From: Bacteroidaceae bacterium
GTDB lineage: Bacteria > Bacteroidota > Bacteroidia > Bacteroidales > Bacteroidaceae
Direction: 5' to 3'
Assembly (NCBI GenBank): GCA_017453465.1
Contig: JAFTEV010000056.1
Coordinates: 1 to 50,350 of the forward strand
DNA length: 50,350 nt
Position numbers and translations under genes: made by a program. How positions within the stretch are numbered: position 1 is the first letter of the stretch; each line of letters begins with the position of its first letter. The notes under the pieces were generated by a model. It made no database searches and was not told where the DNA came from. It saw only the letters and a program-made list of their open reading frames with translations. Shown piece after piece: positions 25,421 through 35,160 of the stretch.

Positions 25421-28400
25421 ATGAAATCAAGAATGCTATTCCTTTGTGCGGCCATGTGTTCAATGACTGCATGGGCACAAGAAGATGTGACAAACCAGTA
25501 TCTGAAGAATCCCTCGTTTGAATTGGACGACATTTCCCTGCTGTCTGTTGATGCTACACGTGCGGCAGATAATGCGCGTGGAGCCTATCTTGCACCCTCG
25601 GTGGTGGGATGGACGCAGAGCGGCAGCGTCATGGTTCGCGACATTATGACGGCAGAGGCTGCTGCTACCGACAACAATTTTGGCGCACCGGGCAATCCGT
25701 CCGACGGCACGCAGATGTACTACATTCGCAATGCTTGGAGTGCTGTTCAAGCCAGCCTCCTGCAAACCGTGACGCTGCCCGCAGGCAAGTGGCGCATTGC
25801 GGTGGACAACCGCTGTGTCACTCAGTCGAGCCATGCTGCCAACCTCGTGGCTGGGAGCGAGAGCCTGAGCCTCACGTTTACGAACTACTTGCCAGCCAAC
25901 TGGACGACCAGTACGCTTGATTTCGAGCTTTCGGAAGAGACCTCCTTGCAGGTGGGACTGAAGATTTCCTTCGGCAGTGGCTCTGGTGCTTCGGTGCTCA
26001 TCGACAACTTCCGTCTGTACCGCTTGCCCAATGACTACGTGGAGCCGGAAGACCCCACAGAGGAGGCAGTGCAGTCTTACACCGAAGGTTTAATTAACTC
26101 AGACTTTGTTGCTGAACCTCAGATGAAGAGCGACCTCTTGCAGATGCTGGCCGATTTCAGCAAGTACATGGTGAACGACTGGTATCAGTGTGCCGCCCCC
26201 AACAGTATCGGCGAGTCGTGCGGATTCTTCAACGGCGAAAATTCTGGCGGCAGCAACGAGCAGGGCGTGCGTCCCAATGCCGACCTCTCGATGATTTGTG
26301 CCTTCCTCGTGAAGTACGGCAAACCAGCCGGGGTCACACTGCCACAGGGCGTGACTTGGGCTAAAATTGAAGAAATGGCCATGAAGTCGCTCATCTTTGC
26401 CTACAGCACCCACAAGGCCAACAAGCTGAAGGTCTGCTCCGGCAATGGCTACTGGGGTTCAACCCGTTCTGGCGATTCCGTGTGGGAGTCCAGCCTCTGG
26501 GCTATGTCTGTGGCCTACTCAGCCTACTTCCAGTGGGACAAACTCAGCGACGCACAGAAGAACTACATCTACAAACTGCTTGTAGCCGAGTGTAACTATG
26601 AACTACAGCGCAGCATACCTACCGCCTACAAGGGCGACACCAAGGCCGAAGAGAACGGATGGGAGGCCGACATCCTGGCTGCCACGCTGGGACTCTTCCC
26701 CAACGACGAGCTGGCTCCCCGATGGTTCGAGCGGCTGCGCGAATTTGCCATCAACAGCTACTCGCACCCCATGGATGCCACCAACACGACTGTTCTTGAC
26801 CCTTGGTATGACCAAAAGACCGTGGCCGACCTCTACCTTGGCCAGAACCTCTACGATGACTTTTCGCTGCAAAACCACAATCTCTTCCACACCTCTTACC
26901 AGAATGTCGTCATGCAGGAACTGGGCGAAGCTGCCTTGGCACTGAAGATGTTCCAGCAGGGCATTTATGGCACGGAGAAGTGGCAGACCAACGCCCTCAT
27001 GCACAACAACCAGCAGGTGCAGGACAGCATCCTCAACTGGCTGGCCCTGGCCGATGGCGAACTGGCCATGCCCAATGGTAACGACTGGAGCCTGTTCCTC
27101 TACGACCAGATTACCAGCTATACCACGCAGGCTTGCTTCCAGCGTGATGCCAACGCCCTGATGCTGGAAAACATGGCTTACAAGTACATCAAGGCTCGCC
27201 AGAAGACCACCACCGACGGCTCGTGGCTCTTGCGCGCCGATGTGGGTGCCCGTCGCATGGGTGTGGAAGCCCATCGCGTGATGATGACCTACCTCATGCA
27301 CGACGTGCTCTCCACAGCCGACCTGCAGCCAAAGACGTGGGCCGACTTCAACCGCGAGTTTGCCCAGGCCAAGATGATTCCCTGCCAGAACATCGTGCGT
27401 GCAGCCACCGACAGCCGCTTCACCTGCTTCAGCTGGTCCACAGGACTGAAGAGCTACACGGGCTACTTTGCCAGCAACTCGCCCGACAAGAACAAGATTG
27501 TGGTGCCCTACCGTGCCAACAACACGGGCAACCTCTTGGGCTGGTATGAAGTCAGTGGCAAGGGCAACAATGCCTCGCCCGTCGTCAGCGGCATCTATCA
27601 GCTGAAGGGCAACGGCTATGTGATGAACGGCGAACTGAACACCAACGACCAGACGCTCAACCACCGCTTTGCCATCTACTCCACACCGCAGAACGCCATC
27701 ATCTACCTTGACTACGTTACGGCCAATGCCGCTGCCACCATTACGGCAGAGAAGGGCGGACTGCTGGCCATCTCGACCGACGAACTGATGAAGACCTCGC
27801 GTACATTATATTATAATAAGACCGACAGCACCATTGGCCATCGTCAGCTCGACGGCACCGTCTTCACCACCTTGCAGAGCGACTGGGTCAACATCGACAA
27901 CGAGCTGGGCGTGGTCGGACAGAACGGCAAGCGCATCGCCTTTGGCGACCGCAGTGCCAACAACTCCATCTACACCTCGAAGCTCTATCCCATGTACGAA
28001 AACCAGAACCGCATCGTGGCAAAGGACGGTGTGGTCGATGCCCGCAACTTGGTTTACTATAGCTTGATCGATGCACCAGAGACACAGCAGTTTGCCCAGC
28101 AGCTCACCCCTCTGCGCTCCCTGTTGCCCGAAGGTTGGAACGGCGTGATTGCCTCCGATGCCGACTGTGCCTACCTGCTCATCAGCAACTTCCGTGGAGC
28201 TGACAACCAAGCCTCCGTCAGCGGCATACAGTTCCAGGGCTGGGCACCAGTATTCTATCAGCCCACCACCATCACAGCCAATGCTGCCGCTGTCACACTC
28301 TCTGTCCAGCAGAACAGTTCTCTGGCACAGCCCATACGCCTGATGGTGAAGGGCACCGACGTGGAAGCCCGGCTGGAGAACGACACCACAGCCTATATCA

Positions 28401-29191
28401 CTGCTTTGCAGGATGCCACTGTTAGCATTGGCATTGCCCTGCCAGGCCAGGAGGAACCAGCCTATAAAGACAATCTGGAAATCAAGAAAGGGAAGACCGT
28501 CAAGGTTTACTTGGCTAACGGAGAGGTGCGCGTTCAGAGCGTGTCCTCCTTTCCCGAAGAGCAGACGAAAGACTACACGGGCTACATCATAAATCCGTCC
28601 TTCGACGCATCCCAGTCCTTCGGCTGGTCGGGTTCTCCCACCGTCGATTACGAATGTGCCGAAAAGTGGAACACCAATTTCAACGTCTATCAGACCATCA
28701 AGGGACTGCCCGCAGGCACCTATCTGCTTACCTGCCAGGGCTTTTACCGTGATGGCGGAGCTGACACAGCCGCCAGTCACCGCACTGCCGGCACAGAGGC
28801 ACTGAACGCCTATCTTTATGCCAATGACTCCATCGTGGCTCTCCAGTCCATTTTCACCGAAGCCGGAAAGAAGGGAGCCATCGGTATCAACCAGCAGCCC
28901 TACGGCTACATACCCAACTCCATGGAGCAGACAGCCGACTACTTCCGTGCCGGCCTTTATCCCAACAGCCTTCTCTGCACCGTCGCCGAGGACGGCCAAC
29001 TCACCATCGGTGTGAAGAAAACCGTCTCCAACAGTAGCGACTGGACCATCTTCGACAACTTCACCCTCACCCGCATCATTGAAGAACCCGAAGACCCCCA
29101 CACTCCCAACCCCTACGACATTGACGGCGACGGCTCCGTCACCGTCTCCGACATCACCCGCCTCATTGAAATCTACTTGGAAACGAAGTAA
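25421..29191 (+). CDS. Large secreted multidomain protein, possible polysaccharide-degrading enzyme
   Basis: 1256 residues. In order: signal peptide (MKSRMLFLCAAMCSMTAWAQ); a galactose-binding-like domain (about 20-205, NPSFELDD opening, VLIDNFRLYR close); a mostly helical segment rich in Trp and Asn/His (about 220-620) of the kind seen in alpha/alpha-toroid lyases and hydrolases; a long all-beta part (about 680-1040); a second galactose-binding-like domain (about 1060-1220, IINPSFDASQSFGWSG ... FDNFTLTRI); and one dockerin-like half repeat at the very end (DIDGDGSVTVSDITRLIEIY). This layout fits a carbohydrate lyase or hydrolase, but I cannot name the family or catalytic residues with certainty. 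It stands alone, not in a SusC/SusD locus. Confidence 0.7.
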   Translation: MKSRMLFLCAAMCSMTAWAQEDVTNQYLKNPSFELDDISLLSVDATRAADNARGAYLAPSVVGWTQSGSVMVRDIMTAEAAATDNNFGAPGNPSDGTQMYYIRNAWSAVQASLLQTVTLPAGKWRIAVDNRCVTQSSHAANLVAGSESLSLTFTNYLPANWTTSTLDFELSEETSLQVGLKISFGSGSGASVLIDNFRLYRLPNDYVEPEDPTEEAVQSYTEGLINSDFVAEPQMKSDLLQMLADFSKYMVNDWYQCAAPNSIGESCGFFNGENSGGSNEQGVRPNADLSMICAFLVKYGKPAGVTLPQGVTWAKIEEMAMKSLIFAYSTHKANKLKVCSGNGYWGSTRSGDSVWESSLWAMSVAYSAYFQWDKLSDAQKNYIYKLLVAECNYELQRSIPTAYKGDTKAEENGWEADILAATLGLFPNDELAPRWFERLREFAINSYSHPMDATNTTVLDPWYDQKTVADLYLGQNLYDDFSLQNHNLFHTSYQNVVMQELGEAALALKMFQQGIYGTEKWQTNALMHNNQQVQDSILNWLALADGELAMPNGNDWSLFLYDQITSYTTQACFQRDANALMLENMAYKYIKARQKTTTDGSWLLRADVGARRMGVEAHRVMMTYLMHDVLSTADLQPKTWADFNREFAQAKMIPCQNIVRAATDSRFTCFSWSTGLKSYTGYFASNSPDKNKIVVPYRANNTGNLLGWYEVSGKGNNASPVVSGIYQLKGNGYVMNGELNTNDQTLNHRFAIYSTPQNAIIYLDYVTANAAATITAEKGGLLAISTDELMKTSRTLYYNKTDSTIGHRQLDGTVFTTLQSDWVNIDNELGVVGQNGKRIAFGDRSANNSIYTSKLYPMYENQNRIVAKDGVVDARNLVYYSLIDAPETQQFAQQLTPLRSLLPEGWNGVIASDADCAYLLISNFRGADNQASVSGIQFQGWAPVFYQPTTITANAAAVTLSVQQNSSLAQPIRLMVKGTDVEARLENDTTAYITALQDATVSIGIALPGQEEPAYKDNLEIKKGKTVKVYLANGEVRVQSVSSFPEEQTKDYTGYIINPSFDASQSFGWSGSPTVDYECAEKWNTNFNVYQTIKGLPAGTYLLTCQGFYRDGGADTAASHRTAGTEALNAYLYANDSIVALQSIFTEAGKKGAIGINQQPYGYIPNSMEQTADYFRAGLYPNSLLCTVAEDGQLTIGVKKTVSNSSDWTIFDNFTLTRIIEEPEDPHTPNPYDIDGDGSVTVSDITRLIEIYLETK

Positions 29192-29197
29192 AGCATT

Positions 29198-29259
29198 GTT
29201 AAGAGTTGAGCGTTTAGCGTTTAGAGACGTTTCTCTTCTCTTGACGTTCAACTCTCAAC
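29198..29259. repeat. Imperfect 17-bp inverted repeat behind the secreted-protein gene
   Basis: GTTAAGAGTTGAGCGTT (29198-29214) against the complement of GACGTTCAACTCTCAAC (29243-29259), 14 of 17 paired. Interior holds a GTTTAGCGTTTAGAG tandem. Probably a termination or end-protecting structure. Confidence 0.5.
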
Positions 29260-29283
29260 GGAAATAGCATTTGAAAAAGAACC

Positions 29284-32253
29284 ATGCGTAAACAATCGGA
29301 AATTAGAAGAGGAGCAAAGACTTTTGTCGAAAAATGGGCAGGCAAGGGAAAGGAAAGCCAAGATGATCAGACTTTTTGGGAAGATTTGCTTGAAGATGTT
29401 TTTGGTATTCCAAGATCCAGAAATGAAATAGAGGTGCAACGCCCTGTAAAGTTCGAAGGTACAACTAAGGCGATAGATGTTTATGTGAAAACATCAAAAG
29501 TCGTCATTGAACAGAAAAGCCATAACATCAACCTTGACCTAAAAGATAGGCAGAGTGATGGTGAAATACTTACTCCGATGGAGCAAGGTGTTCGCTATTT
29601 TGAGAAAATGGACAAGCCCGATACGGGACGTTATGTGATTGCTTGTAATTTTCAGGAGTTCCGTATATGGGATAGTTACAACAAGAATGCTCCACAACGA
29701 CGCATTCCGCTAAAGGATCTTCCCAAGCGTTGGAAAGAAATTCTTTTTTTGATAGAACCATACAATGAAGAACCAAAGCAGAAAGATGAAAAGCATGAAA
29801 AAAGAGTTTCGATCACGGCAAGTGAGTATGTGAGAGATTTGTACAAAGCACTGCTTGCTGTCAATAAGAACGACTCCACAGAGGTACTTCAATCGCTGAA
29901 TGTCTTTTGTGTTCGGGTGGTGTTCTGCCTTTACGCCGAAGATGCTGGGGTATTTGACGACGCACAATTCAGCACTTTTTTAGAAAAGTCCTCTTCCGAT
30001 GATTTGGGCGAGAGGTTTACTGCTTTGTTTCAATGGCTTGACACAGACGAAAAGGAAAGGGAAAAGTCAGCAACATTGGTGGAAAAGACCATTCGGCAGT
30101 TCCCCTACGTGAATGGAGGGCTGTTCAAAAACAAGAAAGAGTATAAAACCCCTGTCATTGATAAGAATGTTCGTAATCATCTTCTTCGTGCATGGAATCT
30201 TGTGGTCAAGGAAACCAAAGAGAAATTCACATGGGATGAAATTTCTCCAACAAATTTTGGCTGTATTTTTGAAAGTACGGTGGCAAAAGATGTCCGCGAT
30301 TCGGGCGGTATGCATTACACCACACCAACCAATATCCACAGGGTCATTGATCCACTCTTCTTGGATGACTTGACCGCAGAACTGGAAGAAATACTGCAAC
30401 TGCCAACAGAAACAAAAAAGGAATGCGATACCCAATATGGGAAGTTGGAAGCCTACCGCAAGAAACTGGCAAGTCTTCGCTTTCTCGACCCTGCATGTGG
30501 TAGTGGAAACTTTCTTACGGAGATTTACAAGTCATTGCATGAGTTGGAACTAAAGGCGATTGTGCAAGAATTTGGGCGTAATTATTTCATACGGACAGAA
30601 ACGACAGACCCTTGTAAAGTGAGTATCAACCAGTTCTTCGGAATAGAGATAGACCATTTTGCAGCGTCTGTGGCACGTACCTCTCTGTGGATTGCTGCCT
30701 GCCAATTGTTGCAGGAGGCAGAAAAAGTTCTGCATAGCTCGTTAGACCCTTTGCCTCTTGAAAAGAATGACAACATTTTGTGTGCCGATGCTTTGAGAAC
30801 GGATTGGGGAAATTTGGTGAAGCGCAGGGCCACATATCCCACATATATCATCAGCAATCCACCTTTCCAGGGGTATAGCAAAATGACAAGAGGACAGAGA
30901 GCTTCCATTCAAGTCGCAATGCCAAATAAAATTGGAAAGGACAAGGTTTGGGATAACCAAGGAAAGATGGACTTTGTGAGTGGATGGTATGCCAAAGCAG
31001 CCGAATACATGCAAGGAAAATCGAATGTGAAGTGTGCTTTGGTTTCTACTAATAGTATCACCCAAGGTGAGCAAGTAGCTCTCTTGTGGAAACCTTTGGT
31101 GAAGTATTATAAACTTCACATTTCCTTTGCGTGGCGTACCTTCCGCTGGAACAATGAGGCTGACGACATGGCGCATGTGCATTGTGTGATTATTGGTTTT
31201 GACAAACAAAAGAAATCTGCGAAGTGCCGCATCTACCAAGAGAATGCTCCTACTGTGGAAGCAGGGCATATCAATGGATATCTGATGGATGCGGAAGATA
31301 TCTTCATTGAAAGTCGTACCAAGCCATTGGGGAACGTATCTGAGATGATGAAGGGAAGCATTCCTGTGGATGGAGGAAATTTAATTATAGAAAAAGATGA
31401 TTATTTGGACTTTATCAAGCAGGAACCTTCTGCCGAAAAATATGTGAGGAGATTGATGGGTGCAAGAGAATTTTTACATAATGAAGACCGTTTTTGTTTA
31501 TGGATTCCTGATAACGTCTCTGCGGATGAGTTGGAAGAAATGCCGTTGGTGAAGAAGCGCATAAAGGCAACCAAAGATTTTAGATTGAACAGCAAAAAGG
31601 AGGCAACAGTAGAGTTTGCGGATTATGCTTATAAGTTTATGGAAATAAGGCAACCAAATATTGAATACATCCTTGTGCCGAGGCATTCATCAGAAAATCG
31701 TAAGTATATTCCAATGGGATTTATTGAGCCTTCTGTCATTTGTTCTGACGCAAACCTAATCATTCCAACCTCATCCAAATGGCTGTTTGGCATCATGCAA
31801 TCGCGCATTCACATGATATGGGTGAAATATGTATGTGGAAGACTTGAATTGCGATTCCGTTATTCTGCCAATATCGTCTATAACAATTTCCCTTGGAAAG
31901 AGTTAGACGAAGAACAAAAGAGTGCCATAGAAGAAACTGCAACAGAAATACTTGAAGCAAGAAGGGAGGATGCATCCTGTCTTGCCAGTCAATACGACCT
32001 TTTGAAAGGTCGGCTTGCTAAAGCACACAAGGCGAATGATAAGGTTGTGGCAAAAGCGTATGGCATAGACTTAAATATGAGCGATGAGGAAATAGCCCTT
32101 GAGTTGATGCGGAGAAGTGTAAAGATGGCAATGCTTAAAACAAAAAGGAAGAAAAAGAGAAGAGTATTCCCCAAAAAAGAAATGAAAAGGGCCGAAAAAG
32201 AAACAGGAATGGAGAATCTTCCTTTTAGGGAACAAGAGAAGGATTTCACGTAG
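29284..32253 (+). CDS. MmeI-like type IIL restriction-modification enzyme
   Basis: 989 residues in one polypeptide that should cut and methylate. The N-terminus holds a PD-(D/E)xK-type nuclease site: Asp65 in KAIDVYV and E76-x-K78 in VVIEQKS, the same arrangement as in MmeI. A helical linker follows (about 160-380), then an N6-adenine methyltransferase of gamma type with motif I DPACGSGNF (402-410) and motif IV NPPF (525-528), then the target-recognition part (about 640-850) and a helical, Lys-rich C-terminus. All key residues are present, so it is probably active. The gene is clearly A/T-richer than its flanks, and there is no separate methyltransferase or specificity gene. These features point to horizontal acquisition. 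Confidence 0.88.
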   Translation: MRKQSEIRRGAKTFVEKWAGKGKESQDDQTFWEDLLEDVFGIPRSRNEIEVQRPVKFEGTTKAIDVYVKTSKVVIEQKSHNINLDLKDRQSDGEILTPMEQGVRYFEKMDKPDTGRYVIACNFQEFRIWDSYNKNAPQRRIPLKDLPKRWKEILFLIEPYNEEPKQKDEKHEKRVSITASEYVRDLYKALLAVNKNDSTEVLQSLNVFCVRVVFCLYAEDAGVFDDAQFSTFLEKSSSDDLGERFTALFQWLDTDEKEREKSATLVEKTIRQFPYVNGGLFKNKKEYKTPVIDKNVRNHLLRAWNLVVKETKEKFTWDEISPTNFGCIFESTVAKDVRDSGGMHYTTPTNIHRVIDPLFLDDLTAELEEILQLPTETKKECDTQYGKLEAYRKKLASLRFLDPACGSGNFLTEIYKSLHELELKAIVQEFGRNYFIRTETTDPCKVSINQFFGIEIDHFAASVARTSLWIAACQLLQEAEKVLHSSLDPLPLEKNDNILCADALRTDWGNLVKRRATYPTYIISNPPFQGYSKMTRGQRASIQVAMPNKIGKDKVWDNQGKMDFVSGWYAKAAEYMQGKSNVKCALVSTNSITQGEQVALLWKPLVKYYKLHISFAWRTFRWNNEADDMAHVHCVIIGFDKQKKSAKCRIYQENAPTVEAGHINGYLMDAEDIFIESRTKPLGNVSEMMKGSIPVDGGNLIIEKDDYLDFIKQEPSAEKYVRRLMGAREFLHNEDRFCLWIPDNVSADELEEMPLVKKRIKATKDFRLNSKKEATVEFADYAYKFMEIRQPNIEYILVPRHSSENRKYIPMGFIEPSVICSDANLIIPTSSKWLFGIMQSRIHMIWVKYVCGRLELRFRYSANIVYNNFPWKELDEEQKSAIEETATEILEARREDASCLASQYDLLKGRLAKAHKANDKVVAKAYGIDLNMSDEEIALELMRRSVKMAMLKTKRKKKRRVFPKKEMKRAEKETGMENLPFREQEKDFT

Positions 32254-32299
32254 GTATAGAATGGATTGTTTAGTATACTAACCAACTCTTATTAATATG

Positions 32300-32329
32300 A
32301 GATTCGGCACACACGTGTGTGCCGAATCT
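32300..32329. terminator. 30-bp perfect palindrome between convergent genes
   Basis: A perfect palindrome with centre ACGT (core GGCACACACGTGTGTGCC), located between the convergent restriction enzyme gene and panD. It is a strong stem for both strands but is not followed by a T run on either, so it may be a rho-independent-like stop or a 3' end stabiliser. Confidence 0.5.
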
Positions 32330-32359
32330 TCAAGTAGTTTATGAATAAAGGGAATAGAA

Positions 32360-32710
32360 TCATTTTACCACCTTGTTGTTGGTGTCGGGGAAGACGACCG
32401 TGGGTTTCCAGTGCTTGGCTTCTTCAAAGTCCATCTGGGCGTAGGACATAATGATGACGATGTCGCCCACCTGGACTTTGCGGGCTGCGGCTCCGTTGAG
32501 GCAGATGCAGCCTGAGCCGCGCTCGCCACGGATGATGTAGGTGTCAAAGCGTTCTCCGTTGTTGTTGTTGACAATATAGACTCGTTCACCGGCAATCAGA
32601 TTGGCTGCGTCCATGAGGTCTTCGTCAATGGTGATGCTGCCCATGTAGTTGAGGTTGGCTTCGGTGACGTGTGCACAGTGTATCTTCGACTTCAATACTT
32701 CTATCTGCAT
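32360..32710 (-). CDS. panD: Aspartate 1-decarboxylase
   Basis: 116 residues. The self-cleavage site is NYMGSITID with Gly24-Ser25; cleavage makes the pyruvoyl cofactor from Ser25. Lys9 and Tyr22 of the active site are also present. It makes beta-alanine for pantothenate in the cytoplasm. Lies 7 bp behind panC on the same strand. Confidence 0.96.
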   Translation of the reverse strand: MQIEVLKSKIHCAHVTEANLNYMGSITIDEDLMDAANLIAGERVYIVNNNNGERFDTYIIRGERGSGCICLNGAAARKVQVGDIVIIMSYAQMDFEEAKHWKPTVVFPDTNNKVVK

Positions 32711-32717
32711 TCCTCTG

Positions 32718-33566
32718 CTATTTGTAGTTGATATTGTCTATGAGCCGGATGGGGGTGTGACCGCAGAATACGGTGATGCAGCCCTGCACGTGTTCGGCCT
32801 GGTTCCAGTCTGTAATGCTGACGAGCGTTTCGGCATCTACGATTTCGTAGTATTGTACTTCCAGCCCTTCTACGGCATTGATTTCGTTGATGACGGCCTG
32901 TTTGGTTTCTTCTACTGTGTGGGTCTGCTGAAGGTTCACACTTCTGCGCAGTGCCTTGTAGATGGCAGGGGCAATCTGACGTTCCTGGGCTGTCAGCAAG
33001 GTGTTGCGGCTGGACATGGCAAGTCCATCGGCTTCGCGCACAATGGGGCAGGGGACTATCTGCAAGTGGAATTTCAGGTCTTTCACCATGGCACGGATGA
33101 CAGCTATCTGCTGGAAGTCTTTCTCGCCGAAGTAGCCTCGGTCTGGTTCTACGAACATAAAGAGCTTGCTCACAATCTGGCATACGCCGTTGAAGTGACC
33201 TGGGCGGAATGCGCCTTCCATGACGGTGTCGGTTGGTGGGTAGCTGAACTGGCGTGTGTCGGGTTCGGGGTAAATTTCTTCTGCGGTGGGGGCGAATACC
33301 ATGGTTGCGCCCAGCGACTCAAGCAACTGGCAGTCTGCCTCCAGTGTGCGGGGGTAGTTGGCCAGGTCGTTCTTGTCGTTAAACTGTGTGGGGTTTACAA
33401 ACACGCTCACTACTGTCACGTCGTTTTCCTTTACTGAGCGTGACACCAGTGAGGCGTGTCCCTGATGGAGTGCGCCCATGGTGGGCACAAGTCCTATAGT
33501 TTTGTTTTGCTGCTTGAAGGCGGCAATGCTGGCCTTCAATTCCGCTACTGTATTGACTATTTTCAT
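32718..33566 (-). CDS. panC: Pantothenate synthetase
   Basis: 282 residues from [10 protein letters not shown]. It joins beta-alanine and pantoate using ATP. Motifs: [10 protein letters not shown] (28-37) and the later GLAMSSRN segment that corresponds to the KMSKS loop. The frame is open for 53 more codons upstream (to 33725), but these are unlike the family and overlap the next gene, so the start at 33566 is preferred. panC and panD are adjacent, so two steps of the pathway are co-transcribed. Confidence 0.94.
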   Translation of the reverse strand: MKIVNTVAELKASIAAFKQQNKTIGLVPTMGALHQGHASLVSRSVKENDVTVVSVFVNPTQFNDKNDLANYPRTLEADCQLLESLGATMVFAPTAEEIYPEPDTRQFSYPPTDTVMEGAFRPGHFNGVCQIVSKLFMFVEPDRGYFGEKDFQQIAVIRAMVKDLKFHLQIVPCPIVREADGLAMSSRNTLLTAQERQIAPAIYKALRRSVNLQQTHTVEETKQAVINEINAVEGLEVQYYEIVDAETLVSITDWNQAEHVQGCITVFCGHTPIRLIDNINYK

Positions 33567-33666
33567 GCTTTGTCTGTTTGAAAAATTGTGCAAAGTAACG
33601 GATAAATATTGATATAAGAAAATTTTTGGCGGAAAATCGCCGTTTTGAGCCACTGTGTGACCTGTT

Positions 33667-34290
33667 TTAGCGTATAAAGTGCATGGGAGTCCATGGTTCG
33701 TAGGCGGGATAGTCGGGTGTTCCACCCTGGTGAATCTTCTTCAGCAGCCAGGCCATGTTTTGTGCCATGGTGCGCATGGTCTGCATTCCTTCCACGTCGA
33801 GTTTGGCCTGACCTTCTTCACGGCCATAGACAATGTTCCAGTACTGTGAGGTGACGACGGGCATGTTCATCATCTGGAACGGCATGTTCAGAGTCTGGAA
33901 GGCAGCTGTGGCTCCTCCGCGTCGGCATACGGCTACGGCTGCTGCGGGTTTGCCTGTGAAGTGCTGGCCAGCGGAGAAGAACATGCGCTGGATGAGGGAG
34001 AGAACGCCGCCGTTGGGCTGGCCGTAATAGACGGGCGAACCCACAATGAGTGCATCGGCTGTGGCCATTTTCTGGGAGAACTGGTTGCAGATGTCGTCGT
34101 CGAATGCGCAACGTCCGGGGTGTTTGGTCTTGCACAGTCCACAGGCAATGCAACTGCGGACGGGCTTCATGCCGAGTTGAAGGATTTCGGTTTCAATGCC
34201 GAGGTTCTGGAGTGTCTGGGCTGCCTCGCTCAGTGCGAGGAATGTGTTGGCCTGTTTGCGGGGGCTACCGTTGATGAGCAGTACTTTCAT
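33667..34290 (-). CDS. Flavodoxin-fold NAD(P)H-dependent FMN reductase
   Basis: 207 residues. The FMN phosphate loop is [11 protein letters not shown] at the N-terminus; [11 protein letters not shown] near 85-95 holds the isoalloxazine-binding turn. A CxxCxxC-like segment ([16 protein letters not shown], about 45-62) resembles the cysteine cluster of iron-sulfur flavoproteins, so an FeS site is possible. Cytoplasmic oxidoreductase of unknown partner. It has its own promoter and leads panC by about 100 bp. Confidence 0.85.
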   Translation of the reverse strand: MKVLLINGSPRKQANTFLALSEAAQTLQNLGIETEILQLGMKPVRSCIACGLCKTKHPGRCAFDDDICNQFSQKMATADALIVGSPVYYGQPNGGVLSLIQRMFFSAGQHFTGKPAAAVAVCRRGGATAAFQTLNMPFQMMNMPVVTSQYWNIVYGREEGQAKLDVEGMQTMRTMAQNMAWLLKKIHQGGTPDYPAYEPWTPMHFIR

Positions 34291-34337
34291 GGTGTGTTGT
34301 TTTGTAAACGAATATAAAATGTGTAGAAAAATCGTTG

Positions 34338-34368
34338 CAAAGCTACAAAAAAATGGCCATACGACAAG
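34338..34368 (-). promoter_or_regulatory. Promoter of the flavodoxin-like reductase gene
   Basis: Minus strand: CTTG (34368-34365), 19-bp spacer, TAGCTTTG (34345-34338). About 48 bp before the ATG at 34290; divergent from the rplY promoter. Confidence 0.6.
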
Positions 34369-34427
34369 GGGTGACTGACAATATTGTTGTTATTTCAGTC
34401 TTTGCGGGGCGGTTTTTCGTTGTAATG

Positions 34428-34459
34428 TTTGTTTTGTCGGGAAAGTTTTCGTACCTTTG
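34428..34459 (+). promoter_or_regulatory. Promoter of the rplY-pth-S4 operon
   Basis: TTTG (34428-34431), 20-bp spacer, TACCTTTG (34452-34459): full consensus. The leader to the ATG at 34544 is about 78 nt and ends in an A-rich stretch. Confidence 0.72.
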
Positions 34460-34543
34460 CAGCCGCTTTTTACGGGCATCCGTGTGATGGCGAATTAAGC
34501 GCAGTAACTTAATTTATAGTAACACATTTATTTAAAAAAAGAA

Positions 34544-35146
34544 ATGAAGGAAATTACAATCAACGCTCAGCTTCGCAAGGAGTTTGGCAAGAAGGCCAGC
34601 CGCGATATGCGTCGTGCCGGCAATGTACCCGCTGTGGTTTATGGTGTAGAGAAGGACGAGAAGGGACTTCCCGTTTCAACTTCTTTGGTTGTTACCGAGA
34701 AGGAGTTGGCCAAGTTGCTCTATACGCCGAATGTTTACATCGTGAACCTCAACATTGAGGGCAAGACAGTGAAGGCTATCCTGAAGGACCTTCAGTGTGA
34801 CTTCGTGACCGACCATCCTGTACACGTTGACTTCTATCAGATTACCGAGGACAAGCCTGTTGTGATGGAGATTCCAGTGAAGCTGAATGGTCTGGCCGAA
34901 GGTGTGAAGGCTGGTGGTAAGCTGACGCTGAATGTTCGCAAGCTGGCTGTGAAGGCACTCTACACTCAGTTCCCCGACACGCTGGACATTGATGTAACAG
35001 GACTGGGTCTTGGCAAGTCGATGAAGGTTGCAGCTCTGTCATACGAAGGACTGGAAATCATCACATCGAAGGAAGTTGTGGTTTGCGCTGTCCGCATGAC
35101 TCGTGCCGCTCGTGCCGCTGCTTCTGAGTCGGAGGCTGAAGCTTAA
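34544..35146 (+). CDS. rplY: 50S ribosomal protein L25/general stress protein Ctc
   Basis: 200 residues, the long (CTC/TL5) form: an N-terminal L25 domain (1-90) and a C-terminal beta-domain (about 95-185), ending in an Ala/Glu tail ([13 protein letters not shown]). It binds 5S rRNA. First gene of a tight operon with pth (14 bp downstream) and the S4 protein. Confidence 0.94.
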   Translation: MKEITINAQLRKEFGKKASRDMRRAGNVPAVVYGVEKDEKGLPVSTSLVVTEKELAKLLYTPNVYIVNLNIEGKTVKAILKDLQCDFVTDHPVHVDFYQITEDKPVVMEIPVKLNGLAEGVKAGGKLTLNVRKLAVKALYTQFPDTLDIDVTGLGLGKSMKVAALSYEGLEIITSKEVVVCAVRMTRAARAAASESEAEA

Positions 35147-35160
35147 TCCGACCCCTGCGT

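Noticed and set aside
33567-33725. N-terminal extension of panC by 53 codons
   Set aside because: The extension is unlike PanC, overlaps the reductase gene and lies upstream of the typical MKIVNTV opening.
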